Shown in pieces: positions 33,561-46,200 of a DNA stretch of 64,000 nucleotides. Numbering within the stretch: position 1 is the stretch's first letter; each line of letters starts with the position of its first letter. This stretch comes from Thalassia testudinum (taxonomy: Eukaryota; Streptophyta; Magnoliopsida; Alismatales; Hydrocharitaceae). Both the position numbers and the translations under genes were made by a program. The DNA is taken from the NCBI GenBank assembly GCA_037157565.1, contig JAZHRO010000054.1, positions 12,197,501 through 12,261,500 on the forward strand, read 5' to 3'. Under the pieces are notes generated by a model. It saw nothing but the letters and a program-made list of their open reading frames with translations, was not told the DNA's origin and ran no database searches.

Positions 33561-36188
33561 AGGTAGCTAAGTCCTTGTTTAAGAATTTTTGGACCCGCGT
33601 AGTTTTCATTTGTTCATTGGTTTGGTTGCCGCCGCGAGCTGTACTTAATTTGATGTTTATGGATACGATTTTGATATAATTCCGCATCGTTGAACAGCAT
33701 CAAATTTCCCGCTCTTGTGGTGTGTACCAGTTCGTTTCGGAGCCTCGTGTGTTGGCGCTGCTTAACATCATATGAGAAACTGCATGCTGTCTAATGGATT
33801 GCAAGACCTTGTCAATACTATATCCGGTGGTTTTCTTTGCGTTGAGATTTATGGCTTGGGATTAGGGATGCAAAGAGATACGGACATGGCTATAGGTGAT
33901 ACTATATCTATATCCGAATGTGGAGACAGAAATGCATATCATACCGATGTAAAAACTAAAAGAACCATATTCTTAAAATAAGAATACAGATACAAAGTCG
34001 ATATTCATAATTTGGGTAAGGATTTATGCAAACATGGAAACGATTACCTTGCGGAAGTTATACATCTCTTAATTATTTAAAAAATAGAAAATCCGCCTAT
34101 TAATCAAATCGTAATGCATAGGAAAAATTTAATAATTAAATTAAAAGATAGTCACCTAATAAAAATAAATATATCTAGCTTATTATTAAATGGAAAAGGA
34201 AGGTGGATTTGGAGGTTCAAATAAAGGATGGAGGCGTGGGTGTCTCAACTGATAACTCACTTATATCATCTTAGGGGAAACGATGGCGTCAATTTGAGAT
34301 TTGCCAATGTGGATGTTATCTAGGGGTTACCTTCCAATCACTTGAGACATGATCATAGATCACTTGAAGAAATTAAGAAGAAAGATGTGTGGCTCCATTT
34401 GTTTGGCATGCCTATGATTAGTCAAGTCAGGTTAGGTGGTGGTTGAAAAAAATGATCTCCCGCACCATTGACTCTGCCCCCCAAGTTCTCTCTGTTCCAT
34501 TGTTCCACCCATGACCTACGTTGGCCCCTCGATTGGCCTTCGACTGTCGATCCCCCACCTCTCACACCATTTCGCCTATTCCAAGCTGCAGGCCATCCAT
34601 CTGCCTTGATGACTCCGATATCTCACCTCCCAGCTTCGCTTCTTCTTCTGGCTGCAGTTCCGACTCCAGCGTAGGGGTTTCGACACATTCCTTGTCCTTC
34701 GGTGCCGTTGCTCCTCTTGCTCTATCCTTGCTTCAGTGGGGAAGTGGAGGGAGGGTGGTGGGGAGGGGATGTGATTGCATGGAGTTGGGTTGCTAAGGCT
34801 TCGCCATCCACCCCTGTAGCCCTTTTATGTCGGGACCACGTCAAAGCTTTGGGCTATATACGATTGAGATTCTGCCAAATCTACTTCGGCTTTGAGTTTC
34901 CTGAATCTCATTGGTGCGGATCATTGTAGGTGGTGTCGTCGTTATCTTACGACGTGGGACATTCGTTGGATTGCTATGATCGATTTATGAGAATGTCTTC
35001 TTTGTATCTTTATTTCCTTTTCCTATTTTGATTAATGTCAATTTTGTCTCATTGTTTTGAGTTCCCTCATCCCTTGAGATGAGGCGTACTATCCCCCTAT
35101 TTTTTATCTCCCTTCTCCTTGGAGGTGTGACGTCCTTGTAATCGTTTCATTCCTATTAATAAAAATCTATGTTACAAACAAAAACTAAAGGGTAGGTGGT
35201 GGTTATATAAGAACTTGAACCTGAAGATAAAAATAAGTACATGGGAACATAGCAACATGCCAAAGTAAGAAAGGGATTGGATTGACCATTTTGAAGCAAA
35301 ACTAATTAATTATTTTTTGTTCTTTGAAGCCAGTTAATTTCTTCACTTAAAGAATTGCACTTCCTTAGTTTACAATAGTTTAGTTATGTGATGATGATGA
35401 TGATATCTACTTTGTGCATCTGAATTGGTGAGTGTCTTAGAATATGTTGTACAAACAAGTTTACTTGTTAAATTTGATATTCGTTTTATACAAATCGGAT
35501 GGATATATGTTGACTTTTTTGCAGTCGTCTTTATTAATTATTAGGGCCCTGACAGAGATGACCAAGTAGGCCTAATTTCTCGATTAAATAATAGTCGTTA
35601 ACTAATTTTTTTACTAATTTGATTATTTGGACTAAGATAAAAAAAATCTAAGAACAGCATATTAGCTGCTTGCACCGATCCTAACATCCCACCATGGGTA
35701 AAGTAAATTTACTCGTGAAAGGAGATAGACCTATATCATGCTTAAAGATTTTTGTAAGCTTATTTCCTCGAAAAGCTGCTGAAATCGTAAAGGGTGGCGA
35801 AGGCAGAAAAAAAAAAAAAAAAAAAAAAGGGTTCATCACAACACCTTGTTAAGTAAGCAATGATGCCTCTGATTCTTCAATCACTTTGTTGGCCCAAATA
35901 TCAGTAATAGCTCACGTGCCAACAATACATCTTAAACAATCTCCAGCATGAAAAAGCAAATGACGGTTACAAGGACTTTGCAATACGGCTTCGATGATCA
36001 ATTGCATTTTTTCTAAATACCTTATCCTTGTGCCATCCACGTAGTTCTTCGACTCGATTGCTTCGAAGTTGTATGCCTCTCTGTCGTTCCCTCTCCTAGT
36101 GTTCCTTATTAGTTATTTTGAAGGCGCAAAGGACCTTGTCACGGTAAAAGGATGGCAGGTGGGGGAGCCCCCTGTTCTGACGTTACGG
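33561..36188. other. Intergenic repeat-rich DNA, no gene recognised
   Basis: 33860-34060 begins with a ttagggatgcaaa segment of a kind seen at the ends of hAT-derived repeats. 34450-35190 has a GC-rich start and an AT-rich 3' end (cctattaataaaaatc), and might be a LINE 3' region; its tgttttgagttc also occurs at 62429. A 20-base poly(A) lies at 35809-35828. None of these is certain. Confidence 0.3.
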
Positions 36189-36668
36189 CACGAGGTGCAA
36201 AGGATGCCAACGTACTCGTAGACGGTGTCGTTGACGCAAAGTTCAGGGAATGCAACAATCGACCATTACTGTAACAAAAATTAACTATTGTCATGGTCAC
36301 TGCATTCACAGTCGGTTGTATGTGGATCAGGTTTGGTTGGATTTAAGATTCAATCTAAATTCAACTCAACTTATAAAATTAGGTGTGGTTAAGTCAAAGT
36401 TTATATTTATTTTTTATAAAACACGAGGTGCAAAGGATGCCAACGCCCTCGTAGACGGTGTCATTGATGCAAAGTTTAGGGAATGCAACAATCGACCATC
36501 ACTGTAACAAAAATTAACTATTGTCATGGTCACCGCATTCACAGTCGGTTGTATATGGATCAGGTTTGGTTGGATTTAAGATTCAATCTAAATTCAACTC
36601 AACTTATAAAATTAGGTGTGGTTAAGTGGATTATCGATTAGTCAAAGTTTATATTTATTTTTTATAAA
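36189..36668. repeat. 233 bp tandem duplication
   Basis: The segment beginning cacgaggtgcaaaggatgcc at 36189 is repeated from 36422 with only scattered differences. The second copy has 14 extra bases (tggattatcgatta) near 36630. On the minus strand the left part stays open as AFPELCVNDTVYEYVG... in copy 1 and AFPKLCINDTVYEGVG... in copy 2. I do not recognise that peptide. Confidence 0.85.
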
Positions 36669-37552
36669 TTTTATGTATCTTTTTATTTTTATTAAAAAAA
36701 TTAAAATTATAAATAATTTATATCTTATAAAAATATCAAATAAAATAAATTAAAACAAAAATAATAAAGATATGATTAAAAAATAACAAGAAAAGATAAA
36801 GACATACTTAATAATAAACTTAATATATAGGTATATATAAAAACTCAGATACCAATAATTGAAAATAAATATACAGGAGATACTTTATTGGTGGTGGTCG
36901 AATTCCTGTACGGAAGAAGAGAAGAGATGTGGGTCATCCGATGGTGGTGGGGAGATCCATGCGAAAAGAAAGAGAGGAGAGGTGAGTCGTTGAAGACTTA
37001 GGTGAAGGTAAAAGATTGATAAGAGAATGTTGAGAGTTAATTAAAGTATAAAATGTTATCACCATCGAGGAGAGGAGAGTGCATCGTTTATAGCTTGGAG
37101 CTAAGAAGAGACATTGCTTGAGTAGAGCTTGGAGGTGAGGTAAGGGTTGAGGGTACCACCTAGAGCTGAAGAAGGTAAGTATGAAAGAAATGGTAGTTAG
37201 TGAAGGTTGAGAATTAAAAATTTAGGATATAAGAGTAAAGAGATCTTGAGACTCGCATTGAAATTTTAAATTTCTATTTGTAGCTTGATGTCATGTGTGT
37301 GTATATATAGTATGTATATTATATGGTATATATTATATACATAAAATATATACGTATGTATAAATTGAATTGTGTCAAGTTATTGGTTGAGTTAGGTTAA
37401 TTAAATATCAAATTCAATATAATCCAACCTATTTCTTATCGTGTTGGGAAATTTCTAACCTAAGCAAATTCACTGTAACTCACAACCCAACTTAACCCAA
37501 CCTAATCGAGTTAGATTCAACCCAATGCAACCCATGTACACCCTACTTTTCA
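36669..37552. other. AT-rich repeat, possible hAT-like end at 37552
   Basis: The right part is rich in caaccca/taaccca units and closes with gtacaccctac. Read in reverse this gives GTAGGGTGTACATGGGTTG, which resembles hAT terminal sequences. A left partner was not found. A TA-rich microsatellite lies at about 37300-37350. Confidence 0.3.
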
Positions 37553-37851
37553 TAATAGATTAATGCTTGATCTCATTGATATTGGACCCAACAAAAGAAT
37601 TTAAATTAAAGGATCTATAGAATTAAATAATACTCTGGATGATATGCTTTTTTACGTGGAAGATCCCATGGACCAATGATATTAGTATTCGAAATAACTT
37701 CTATATTAAGTGCTTATCATTTTTCATAATTGCAACGTCAATCAACTGTTTCGAAGGCTATTGTGTGAATCATACAACGGTTTCGACGTAAAGTCAGGGT
37801 GTGGGTCGTCTGGGTCTGGGTTTGGGTTGATCCAAATGGGCATCCTGTAAA

Positions 37852-37861
37852 TTTATAAAAA
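37852..37861 (+). promoter_or_regulatory. Candidate TATA box of SUA
   Basis: tttataaaaa lies about 45 bp upstream of a CT-rich patch (37902-37928). That is the usual plant TATA then pyrimidine-patch arrangement. The transcription start is inferred to lie near 37885-37910. Confidence 0.4.
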
Positions 37862-37884
37862 TAAGCACCCAACCGATCCCCACC

Positions 37885-40239
37885 CCATTGCCCCGCACTC
37901 GTCCCTCTCTCTGTCTCTCTCTCTCTTCGCGCAATCCCTCGTCACCCCCCGCCGCCGCGCGGCGATCTACATCCGCAGTCGCCGACATCTCGATCCCCGC
38001 GTGGGCCGGAGCCTCTCGTCCGTCGTTCGCGCTCTACGGCCGGTTAGAGACCAATCCCCTCGATCGTCATCCCCCAATCTTCTACTTCTTATTACGTCGA
38101 CTTCGCTCCTCTTCCCTTAGCAATTTCCCCCTTCGCGGATCCGCGGAGTCGCATCCCGTGGGGCGAATCCGCGGAGTTGCATCCCGCGGGGCGAATCCGC
38201 GTTACCTTAGCAATTTCTCGTGGTTTGCCCCTTCTGTTGTCTCTGTCGTGCCTCGGGGAACGACGTCGTCGTTCTCGTAGTCTCGAACGTCGACTTGACC
38301 GCGCCTCGAGGGTTACCCGTGGCCTTTAGGGTTTTTGTGCTCATCTGCGATCTCCGTTTAGGGTTTCTGTGCTCTTTGGTATATTCACGAATAGATGATC
38401 CCAAGCTCTTTTTTCAGCCTTACCTGGCGTTTATCAGAACAGTTATTCGATTTCCCGCATGTGTCGGCATGAGCGTGCCGGTCGGTTAGTTGAGGATGAT
38501 TGTGAACTTGCAATTTGTTTAACATACATGATATAACTTATATAGGTACTTTGACCAGAAGGGATATATACTAATAGATGTAAAAGAATCTCCTATTCTT
38601 GTCTAAACCGATCGCTTATTGTGGTTGTATGTTGAGCTGTATGTTCTGATCGTTAGGGAATTGATGTATTTTGAAATTCCACCATTAGTTCAAAATACGG
38701 TGTAGATGTCTGATATGCCTTGTGTCTGTTGTGGTTGGATGGTGGTTGTTTTTATTGCCTTATAACATTTGCAGGAGGCATGTTGTTGCGTATGTGGCCT
38801 TTTGTAATTGTAGCTGGCATATCTTTGGACAATTTCATTTCAAAATACTAGGATTTTTGGCAAACAGGGGTGAGAAGTCGAGCACACTTTGCTTTTGGAT
38901 TACGTTATATATCTGGCATCAGCTATGTCAAATCAGTTAGGCCTGTGGAACGAAGTATTGCATAGATGGTAGATGCTGGAGTAACTTATATAAAGTTGCC
39001 AGCACTGCTTCTGTAGCCCAACCTTGTATCTATCGTTATTGGTGTGGTACTGTTAAATGTATCTGTTAGTTGTTGTTAGTAGGTTGGTTTAGGATCTTGA
39101 TTACCTACTAACACTGTAGCTCAAGTGAGCTTTCTCTATAATGTGTTTCCCTTTTTTTTCCCTTTTAAATTATTACAATCAGTGAATACCTTTGTCTTTG
39201 GTCCAAGTTGCAAGTACCTGCTTACTATGAATTGATCTTTTGAGTTGTTGTGTTAGGTAGTCGATACGAGTAGAGGGATCAGTTGGAGGATCAATATGTA
39301 ATTTTCATATACTTGTAAGTAATTGCTTGGGCACAGATGCTAGCCACATTTACTCCCTTTTTCCTTCCAGCAGCCATCTTTCCCAATACATCCAGGTGCA
39401 TTATTCTTTCACAGCTTTCTCCATGTGGTGACCATTCCAAGCAAGTTTAACTACCTGACAATCGTTTCCTACCTTCCCGGATCTGTGCCCCATGCATCTG
39501 TCCATAATGTGCCTGCTGGACCACCTTGCCTTTGCTGCATTCAGTCTAATCTTCTTCTGACGATGCCTTTCTGGAAGTTTAACCATATATCTCTCATGTT
39601 CCATTACATTTGAACTTGCATAGACCTTTTTTTTGTGCCTTCCATTGTTATGTGGTTTCTGAAATTGCTGCTTCAGCTCGGTATAACTTCACCTTAAGAC
39701 AAAAGAGTCATTGCTGCTGATGTTTTGCAAATTGAAGATTTCCTTTGACGAGTGATTGCATATTAATCTACCTTCCATCTACTATAGAATCTAGTTTTCT
39801 GGTTTTGGTTGAGATAAATTGTCCTGGTTTCTTTGTTTTTGACATATAAATTGCAGAATGGTGAATTCAATTTTCACTTAGAACCTGCAGCTTCATGCTG
39901 TCTCAAGTAAAATAAGGCAGCTCAAGTTAGCTATAATGATTGATAAAAGATGTAAATTTTTATTTGCTTGAACTCTTGCTGCGTTGTGTTATGAAACCTG
40001 ATGTTCGGAAGTATTTGCTGTGAGTCTGATTCTGACTTGTCAAAGTGTCAGAAAAGGAAATAAGTGATTCCATAGAAGGCATGAGTGATTCATGAGATTT
40101 CTTGTGTGAATAGTTTGGCATGACTGTTCCCGTTTGTGCATCCTTACAGGATAGCTATTCAAAGATTTCAAACATCTGTACCTGAAACTTGTGAAAGATC
40201 ATCAGGAACTTGTAGTGTTCTTCGGCGTGGCAGCAAAAA
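37885..40239 (+). other. SUA 5' UTR exon(s) and intron
   Basis: The GC-rich, CT-patch-bearing start (to about 38360) looks like a first non-coding exon. An AT-rich intron follows. The last 5' UTR part begins after an acceptor at 40148-40149 (tccttacag) and runs to the ATG at 40240. A possible donor is near 38359 (tttg|gtatat), but I could not fix it. Short open frames in 37888-38489 have no recognised product. Confidence 0.45.
38139..38201 (+). repeat. 28 bp GC-rich tandem repeat in SUA leader
   Basis: Units at 38139-38166 and 38167-38194 (ATCCGCGGAGTYGCATCCCG...) are identical but for two bases, and a partial third (ATCCGCG) follows. Flanking copies of ccttagcaatttc occur at 38115 and 38204. 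Confidence 0.8.
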
Positions 40240-43200
40240 ATGGATCCTGGGCGCTATGCTCTGCAGCAAGGATGGGATAACAGCGTAATTGCAGTTTTTC
40301 CTTAGTTATCTACCCAGAGTGATAAACCAGAAATTATGGTTCATCCATGCTTGACATTGTTTAATGCCATCTCATCATTTAAAAAAACCAACAAAGGCAG
40401 CATTGGGCCAGTTTTGGATAGCGAAGGGGTTTCCCTACCTCTGCCCTATTATTACTTCCTGACTTGCTTATTCTGTTCAATTCACAGGCTCTGGATGGTT
40501 ATGGTGCAGTTGGCGAGCCTGATTTCAGGTACTGAATTGTGTTGTCGTAATTGATGGGAGAATGTTTTTATGATGCTCCCTGCATGCTGTGAACTCTATT
40601 TTTATTATTACCTTTTGCTTGGTTATTGCATTTTTTTGCATATCATACTCATTTACTTCATTTGTGTACTTCTTTTGCAGTTATCCATTTATTTTCAGAC
40701 TGTATTATTGCAACATATTGCAAGTCAAACTAACAGCTCGAGTTTCATGATGAAACACTTTAGATGTAACTATGCTGCCATGTTTTTCCCATTATTTTAT
40801 ACTCTGGCTCTGGCAGGGTTGGTGTACCATATAGGGGTAGAAGGCTTGCAGACGATGGGTTTCCAGGTGATCCATTCTATCCAAGAGGTGGTCTCCATCG
40901 TGAGCTTGTTGAGAGGGACATTTATGCATCTCCTGCAGCTGTTGGTGGTTGGCCCCCATCAAGAAGAAGTTTTGACGAAGAATATGGACTTATTAGGGAA
41001 TCGAGGAGGCATGACAAGCCATTTCCACCATTCCATGAAACAGATACATTTCGCGAGACAGATAGATATCGTGATAATTATAGAAACTCTGATGGCTATT
41101 ATAATTCGGAAGGATATCGTGACTATGTATTCGACAGGCCTTCCAGGTTTGGAGCACGGGATTTTGACTCACTAAATGAAGAAAGCTATGAGTACCGTCG
41201 TCGAGCTTCTCGTCACAGCAGAGAAAGCAGTCATGAAGCAGATCATGACTATGGACGTTATAATTATGATTCAGATTATGAAAGGGGCAGGAAGGAAAGC
41301 AGTTGGCGAAGGCGTGAATATCGTGATCGAGAACGTGACAAGAGGGGTGCCAGTCATGACAGGGATATTAGCCCTCGTGGCAGGTGGGGAAGATCCCGCT
41401 CTCGCTCTCGTGGGCGTGATGATCGGTCTAGATCAAGATCTCGAGACAGAAGTCGTGGTCGAAGCCATCGTGAGGATAGCTATGATGACAGTCATTATGA
41501 TAAAAATGACAAAAGAAGGGATCGCGACCACGATGACAAGAGACACACAGATTCTGTGTCAGTGGTATGTTAATTTTTCAGTGTTGAGTATGTTTGTAAT
41601 GAAAAATGTTTATTAAGTTGTAAGTAGATGTTACGAGTGAAATTTTCCAGTAAAAGGTAGTAATTTGCAATATATTGTGTTCAAAATTTGACTTAAATCT
41701 GTAAGTGCCAATGTTATTGTAGGAGATCACCTTAGCTTTGTTTTGGTTGTTTCAGGAACCTTCAGCCACTTTGGTTGTAAAGGGTTTATCCCAGAAGACA
41801 ACAGAGGAGGACTTGTACCAAATTCTTGTATGCTATGATAATTTTTACATATTTGTGCTTGTTGCATTATTCATTCCCGGATAAGATCATGATACTTTTG
41901 ATATTGCAGGCAGAGTGGGGACCCCTCCGTCATGTACGTGTAATTAGAGAGCGCCATTCTGGAAGTTCTCGTGGATTTGCTTTTATTGATTTCCCTACTA
42001 CGGTATTTACATCATCATTTCTTTAGTGCAAAAATGCTGGTTCCATATGTCTTAGTGGCCAAGACAATGTCTAATATGCAGGAAGCTGCTCGCAGTTTGA
42101 TGGATTCACTTGGTAATGATGGGCTTGTTTTTGATGGCAGGAAGCTTTTTTTCGAGTACAGGTACCTTTTATAAGTAATTGTTTTCCTATTTGTTTTGAG
42201 TTTAATAGTTCTTGAAAATTGTTGAAAATGCCAAGATAATACATCTTTGGAACATTTCCTCAAGTTGTTAAAGCCTACTCTAAAAAGAGAGTATGTGTCA
42301 GTGATTTGTCCACAAAGAGGTTGGAGGGATCTTGTAATTGTCACGTGGAGATACTTGTGTGTGCGCATTATTTTGGCTTTCGCCAAGCACACATCTGATT
42401 CTGGGAATCATTCCAATAATGCTTTCTCTGGACCCAATTATTGCTGTTTAACATGTCCAGGATGCTGGTTGAGTTTATGCAAGTAATCCATGCAGTCTCT
42501 TCTTTTGCTTTTTCCAATGATTACCTGTATGTTGTTAACTGTCAATAGTTATTTTTGTGATTTACAAGAGTTATATCTCACATATCCAAATACCATGTCT
42601 GCAGTAGTAAGCCTACCGGAGCAAGTTCAGTAGGCATGGAAAGTTCTGCAAAATCTGGCCATTTCAGAAGTAATATACAATCAGATTGGATGTGCACCAT
42701 GTGTGGCTGTGTAAATTTTGCTAGGCGAACTTCCTGTTTCCAGGTTTGTTTCTTTTTTTTTTGTGGTTATTGTAATTTGATGACTATTGCTGGCAATATA
42801 TGATGGCGTCATATAGAAAGTCAGTGCTTGATATAGAGATGCTGATAGTAGCCAAGTTCCTATGAAAGCTATCGTTGATTTATTTGATTTGTCGACCTCG
42901 ATACAGTCACTTTGAGGGTTGAGATGTGGTTTTGTATACTTCAATGCCTGTATGGAATTTTGACTAAGCTAGTATGGTTAAATAATGCATTTTTAGATTT
43001 AATATGCAGTGTTTATGTTGGTTAATGGTTAGTTTGGTTATTAACTTCTTGAAACAGTCTGGAAACACTTATTTTTGTGCTGTTAATTGTTGATTCAATG
43101 GTCTATTTTCTCGAAGTGGTCTTAAATTCATTTGCTTTATTTTCACTAATAGCTGACTCAAATTGTGATGTTTCATTTATTCGTGTCATTAGATGTGATG

Positions 43201-46200
43201 GACACCTTGTTAGTAATTATGATTGAATGAAAAGGAAGCTGACATATAACAATAACCTCATTGCACCTTCCTCCTTTAACTGCAAATATCTTGAATGACT
43301 TTGCCATTATATAGTGCTAATTGGAATGACACATATTTCATACATCCAGCACCCATCCCTGTAAATTTAATCAAGATGCATATATTGACAAGTTTCGAGC
43401 TTCACCTTGAAGCAGCATAACGTAGAATGGTTATAACAAATAATGTTGCAGAAATGGCTATACAGCTTGAGCAATATCTCTTGTAGAAAGCACACATTCT
43501 CAGATCCCAAGAAATGCTGGTTGGTTTCGTTGGGCTGTGAAGAAATATAGATATCTAATCATGTGCTCTTCATTGGTATGGATAAAGAAATAAACTGATG
43601 ATATGTACATAGAGAAACACTGCATTGATAGGTATACAAAAGCACTGCAAGAGAATATAAATACACATTTTAAACATGAACAAGCACCAATTTTATTTCA
43701 AATACGCCTAGGCTGGCCTCTTTTCTAGTTTGAAAAAGTAGATTGCAGCCACCAAGGAGGGGTTGGCTCGGTGGTAAAGCTCCCTATTGGCATTCAAGAG
43801 GTCAGGAGATCAAATCCCATAACCCGCACATTTACCTACTCAAAACAGAAAAAGAAACACTAGATTGCAGTGAACCATTCATGTCTTGTGGAATCCTGCA
43901 CTCTTGTAGGTATGAGTGTGCTGAATTTCAAGTGCATAAAGAAGTGCACATGTAATGAGGGAAGCCTTGCATTTCCCCCCCGATGAAAGCTACCCCAAAC
44001 ATTATTCTGTTAAAAGCTAATGGTTGGGTATCTTTCTCTGTGTAGTGCAACGAGGGACGTACTGAGGATGCACCGTTGGCCGATGTAGCATCTTCAACTC
44101 CGTTACCTATTGGAAAGAAAGGATCAGAGACAGGTATTTGGTGTTTCATTTTTGAAACTTGTTTTCTTCCTTTTTTTAACAATCTTGTTGACATGATTTG
44201 GCACCTTTTTCCATTCAAAAGAAATGATTCGGTACCTTTTCAGGTCCTACTCATGTCTTGGTCGTCCGAGGGCTGGATGAAAATGCTGATGAAGAAATCC
44301 TCCGTTATGAGTTTTCTAAGCATGCCCCTGTTAGAGTAATATAATGGGCCAGGACATTGTAAATGGTAATATGTCATGCCACAGTATCACATTGTGTTTG
44401 TTCTCTTTATCTGCAGGATATTCGTCTTGTGAGGGATAAATTTACACATGTCTCAAGGGGCTTTGCATTTGTGCATTTTAATTCTGTAAGTCAGCTAGCA
44501 GATATAAAGTCCTTTTTTTTTAGCCAGTGTTTATTGATCTTATAGTCATTGTTTTGATGCCAATTCAGGTAGAAGATGCTACAAAAGCTCTTGAAGCAAC
44601 AAATGGCACAAAAATTGAAAAGAATGGCCAAGTACTACGCGTTGCTTATGCTAAGAGCATCCATGGACCTGGTGCATCTGGAAATCCACAATCTAGCAGC
44701 CTTGCCGCTGCTGCAATTGAAGCTGCTGCTTTCTCACAGCAGGTTTCATAAATTTCTTAGTTTATAGAAGCAACGCATTTAACAAGGAATTGTTCCAATG
44801 TTAGATTTTTATTGTATTTTTAATGAATAAGTTTCGAAGTTTTCTTTTTTAAATTTGCTTGTTGGAAGTAAGAGCATGTATTGCATGCTTGGGAAGTGCA
44901 ATATATGTAGGTTCTGTTTTTTTTTCTTTTTTGGTGTGGGGGTTTAATTTTGTGTAGGTTTCGTGAGATAATATCCTTATTTTGCCACTTTAGCAGTGGT
45001 AATCCAATTCCCTCTCTTTTTTTGTGTTTGGATCAGTTTTTTTTTTGTGCATTTTGAGGGGTGGGGGTGCCCTCTTTCCTTTTAGGTTGCTTATGGTAGC
45101 AAAATGGGATAAGTGGAGTCATGGTGTTTGATTGTATGATAGGATAGGTGGTAGGTTGGAGGTGATCTTACAAAGTTTTTTTTCATTTTTGATATTGGAA
45201 CTTGTACCTTTAAAAAAAAGGAACTTGGAAAATGTTGTGGTAAAGAATAGTGCATTGAAAACTAAAAATCTAACTTTATCCTCCCCACAGAACCCATTCA
45301 CACTGTAGAGGACTACCTGCTTCAGCAAGATGGACGAGGGTTATCTAGTAGCCAGACATGGCCTAAGGTTACAGCCATGTTCTCTCACATCTGCACATTA
45401 TTTGCATGGTGTATTTTGGCCTTTGCCCTCACATAGAATTTGTTAAACCCTCTCCTTTTTAGGTGTGTGTTATGTGTTCTTGCAGTTTCAGACACATGAC
45501 CTATGACTCTCCTCTAGGGTTGGGCATTGAGCTGAATGAACCAAAGTTGAGGGGTCTTGCCAGAAAAAATCAGTGCCTTTCTACCATGAGTGGAGCAGCA
45601 CACTTGTGATAGATCTATGTCTCTGCTACCATGTTGAGCAAGAATACTTACACGGTCCCTAGTTTACATGGAAAACCTTCTTGATGGGAGGGAAAACCAT
45701 GGGAGGACTCACTTAATTGGTGCTGTGAATCAATATGAGTAGGGTGAGTAAATACGTTATTCAAAATATATTGTTATAATTAGATCGGTTGAGCGTAGGG
45801 ACTTTTTTGTCTTTTTTTATTATCTTTGGAATATCTTTGTTATTTTCCCAAACTTCTATAATATAGAGAGGATAGGGTTTTTATTTTGAAGAGAGACTTT
45901 CATTTTTCCTCAGCATGGTATTAAAGCAGCGACCCTAGGTCGGTGTTTCGATATCCCACCAATATCCCACATCCCACCACAAGATGATTGAATCTCCAAT
46001 ATTATGGGGATTCAATTGATGATCTCGAAGGTTGGAAGGAGCAGCAGCAGTAGCGCGCTCTACCCCTATGCCACTGTTGCCGTTGCTCTTGTAGGAGGTT
46101 CCACGGCTGTCGCCATTGTTGCGATGGTCTACGCCACAGCTGACGTTGCCTTTGCTGGAGGTTCCACTGTCGCCGTTGGCACTGTGATGGCCTGCATCGC

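Noticed and set aside
37888..38489. Small proteins encoded in the SUA leader
   Set aside because: The frames overlap a GC-rich tandem repeat, have no recognised domain and precede a well-supported start at 40240.
40570..41616. Two long + strand open frames of 201 and 146 codons
   Set aside because: They are alternate-frame readings of SUA exon 3 and flanking intron. The correct frame is fixed by homology and by splice phase.
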